Both the position numbers and the translations under genes were made by a program. The notes under the pieces were generated by a model. It was given only the letters and a program-made list of their open reading frames with translations. It ran no database searches and had not been told where the DNA came from. A stretch of 64,000 nt of DNA from Desulfovibrio sp. JY (lineage in GTDB: Bacteria; Desulfobacterota; Desulfovibrionia; Desulfovibrionales; Desulfovibrionaceae): assembly GCA_021730285.1 (NCBI GenBank), contig CP082962.1, forward strand, positions 1-64,000. The letters run 5' to 3'. Positions 62,899 to 64,000 of the stretch are shown here, piece after piece. Every line of letters begins with the position of its first letter. Within the stretch, counting starts at the first letter, position 1.

Positions 62899-63787
62899 GC
62901 GCGGCGTCCACGGCCAGCATGAGGCTGACCGCCACGATGACCAGGATGGAAAAGACGTAGACCGCCCGGGCCTGACGCTTGTCGTCGCCCGCACCGAAAC
63001 GGGCCAGACCGAACCAGATCAGGGAAAGCGCCGTGGCCAGCGCGAAAAACCGCATCCCGGCATAGCCGCATACGGTCAGCAGTTGGGCCTCCACCATGAA
63101 GACCAGAATATGGCCGGCGATATGCCGCTTGGTGGTGGCGATGTCGCAAGCGACCGGCAGCACGGGGATGCCGGCGGCGCGGTAGTCGTCGTAGCGGCTT
63201 ATGGCGATGGCATAAGAGTGCGGCATCTGCCAGGAACAAAAAAGCGCCAGCACGAGCAGCGCGCCGAGGTCGAAACGCTGGCTGACGGCGCAGTAGGCGG
63301 CAAGCGGCGGCGTCGCGCCGGCAAGGCTCCCGACCAGGGTGCTTAACGGCGAAATGCGTTTGAGCGCCAGACTGTAGGCCCCGACGTAGACGGCGAATCC
63401 CAGAACCGTAAGCCCCGTGGCCAAAGCGTTGGTCCCGACCCACAAGACGGCCAGCCCGGCCGCGCCAAGCACCCCGGCGTACACCATGGCGGCCCGGCCC
63501 GACATGGTCCCGACAGCCAGGGCCCGGTTCCAGGTCCGGGCCATCCTGCGGTCGATTTCCCGGTCGATGACGTTATTGACGACGCAGGCCGAGGCCACGA
63601 CCAGGGCCACGCCGGCCAGGACGGCCAGCAACAATCCCGACTCCATATGCCCCCTCGCGGCCAGACCGAATCCGCCGAACGCGGAGATCAGGTTGGCGAC
63701 GACGATCCAGGGCTTGGCAACCAGCACATACCGCCGCAGCCGGCCGTGCGGCCTTACATACGGGAGTGCAGGCTGTACATGATCCAT
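62885..63787 (-). CDS. cyoE: protohaem IX farnesyltransferase (haem O synthase)
   Basis: A 300-residue polytopic membrane enzyme that adds a farnesyl chain to haem b, giving haem O for bo-type quinol oxidases. Motifs: NNVIDREIDRRM and RTWNRALA near 80-100, ALKRISPLSTLVGSLAGATPP near 150, and YDDYRAAGIPVLP near 207. About eight to nine helices and length match E. coli CyoE (296). ATG 63787 lies inside the end of cyoD (34-base overlap), so the two are coupled. The longer upstream frame is not conserved. Confidence 0.93.
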   Translation of the reverse strand: MDHVQPALPYVRPHGRLRRYVLVAKPWIVVANLISAFGGFGLAARGHMESGLLLAVLAGVALVVASACVVNNVIDREIDRRMARTWNRALAVGTMSGRAAMVYAGVLGAAGLAVLWVGTNALATGLTVLGFAVYVGAYSLALKRISPLSTLVGSLAGATPPLAAYCAVSQRFDLGALLVLALFCSWQMPHSYAIAISRYDDYRAAGIPVLPVACDIATTKRHIAGHILVFMVEAQLLTVCGYAGMRFFALATALSLIWFGLARFGAGDDKRQARAVYVFSILVIVAVSLMLAVDAAPIPA

Positions 63788-64000
63788 AACGATCCGCCGA
63801 TGAAAAGGAACATGATGAAGAAGGTGAAAAGCAGCGACAGCATGTTCCAGTACATGCCCGAGGACCGGTCCAGGTGGAGGAAGTAGTGCAGGTGGACGAC
63901 GATCTGGATCACGGCGGCGGCGTAGAGGCACAACAGCGTGGCCCCATGCGGCAAGGCGCCGGTCATGACCAGGGCAAAGGGAATGCCGGTCAGCACCAGG
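63754..64000 (-). CDS. cyoD: cytochrome bo quinol oxidase subunit IV, 3' part (partial)
   Basis: The 3' portion of a small membrane subunit of the haem-copper quinol oxidase; the 5' end is beyond the window. Visible are IPFALVMTGALPHG, VIQIVVHLHYFLHLD and GGSLWIMYSLHSRM, aligning to E. coli CyoD (109 residues), which has the same helix order and ending. About 82 residues are visible. Together with cyoE it marks the end of a cyo-type operon running leftward from outside the window. Confidence 0.9.
   Translation of the reverse strand, partial: LVLTGIPFALVMTGALPHGATLLCLYAAAVIQIVVHLHYFLHLDRSSGMYWNMLSLLFTFFIMFLFIGGSLWIMYSLHSRM

Overview
The window is about 64 kb of GC-rich bacterial chromosome. 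The gene mix suggests a Desulfovibrionaceae-type deltaproteobacterium: an iron alcohol dehydrogenase of the Desulfovibrio type behind a sigma-54 promoter, a NapH/MauN-like polyferredoxin with two DUF362 proteins, many two-component systems and radical SAM enzymes. This placement is inference from gene content; no rRNA, tRNA or other phylogenetic marker is present. I see no insertion sequence, prophage or CRISPR array.

Layout. 0.1-5.1 kb: small membrane protein, an MFS exporter paired with an outer-membrane protein, and a short Hsp70-type ATPase. 5.6-9.2 kb: NarL-type two-component pair and a stand-alone FMN glutamate-synthase-like protein. 9.4-11.2 kb: five small unknown proteins, two of them 57-58-residue paralogous membrane miniproteins. 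11.9-16.8 kb: a yhiI-rbbA-yhhJ-type ABC export operon. 16.9-25.9 kb: a glycan or modification island with seven overlapping minus-strand genes (methyltransferase, two radical SAM enzymes, two GT2 glycosyltransferases, two nucleotidyltransferase-fold proteins) and a divergent GT2-radical SAM pair. 26.0-37.3 kb: a TPR-containing O-GlcNAc-transferase-like enzyme (GT41) directly downstream of a roughly 3,060-residue protein built almost only from about 380 octapeptides of consensus [ST]TQ[LI]A[AGS]L[ST]. 37.7-43.7 kb: three signalling genes (hybrid histidine kinase, REC-HD-GYP, REC-histidine kinase). 44.2-48.4 kb: sigma-54 activator, its probable operators, a sigma-54 promoter and the alcohol dehydrogenase. 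48.7-53.9 kb: tetR-acrA-acrB efflux cluster. 54.1-56.9 kb: SUI1/YciH, YjhX and a B12-binding radical SAM protein. 57.0-60.7 kb: polyferredoxin and two DUF362 proteins. 61.2-62.0 kb: GNAT/DUF1778 toxin-antitoxin pair. 62.3-64.0 kb: a small membrane protein, then cyoE and the 3' part of cyoD, the end of a bo-type oxidase operon.

How they may work together. The most striking unit is the giant Ser/Thr-rich octapeptide protein with its OGT-like neighbour in the same orientation. Human OGT's catalytic His and Lys motifs are recognisable in the enzyme, and the giant protein offers several hundred Ser/Thr residues. I infer that the enzyme O-glycosylates the giant protein, possibly together with sugars made by the adjacent island. 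The HD-GYP/histidine kinase cluster just upstream and a sigma-54-like promoter in front of the giant gene could provide control. The octad register is unbroken (24-bp phase) over at least 8.8 kb, and marker octads recur at exact multiples of 24 units in two blocks. Most other regions are ordinary accessory metabolism, efflux and signalling.
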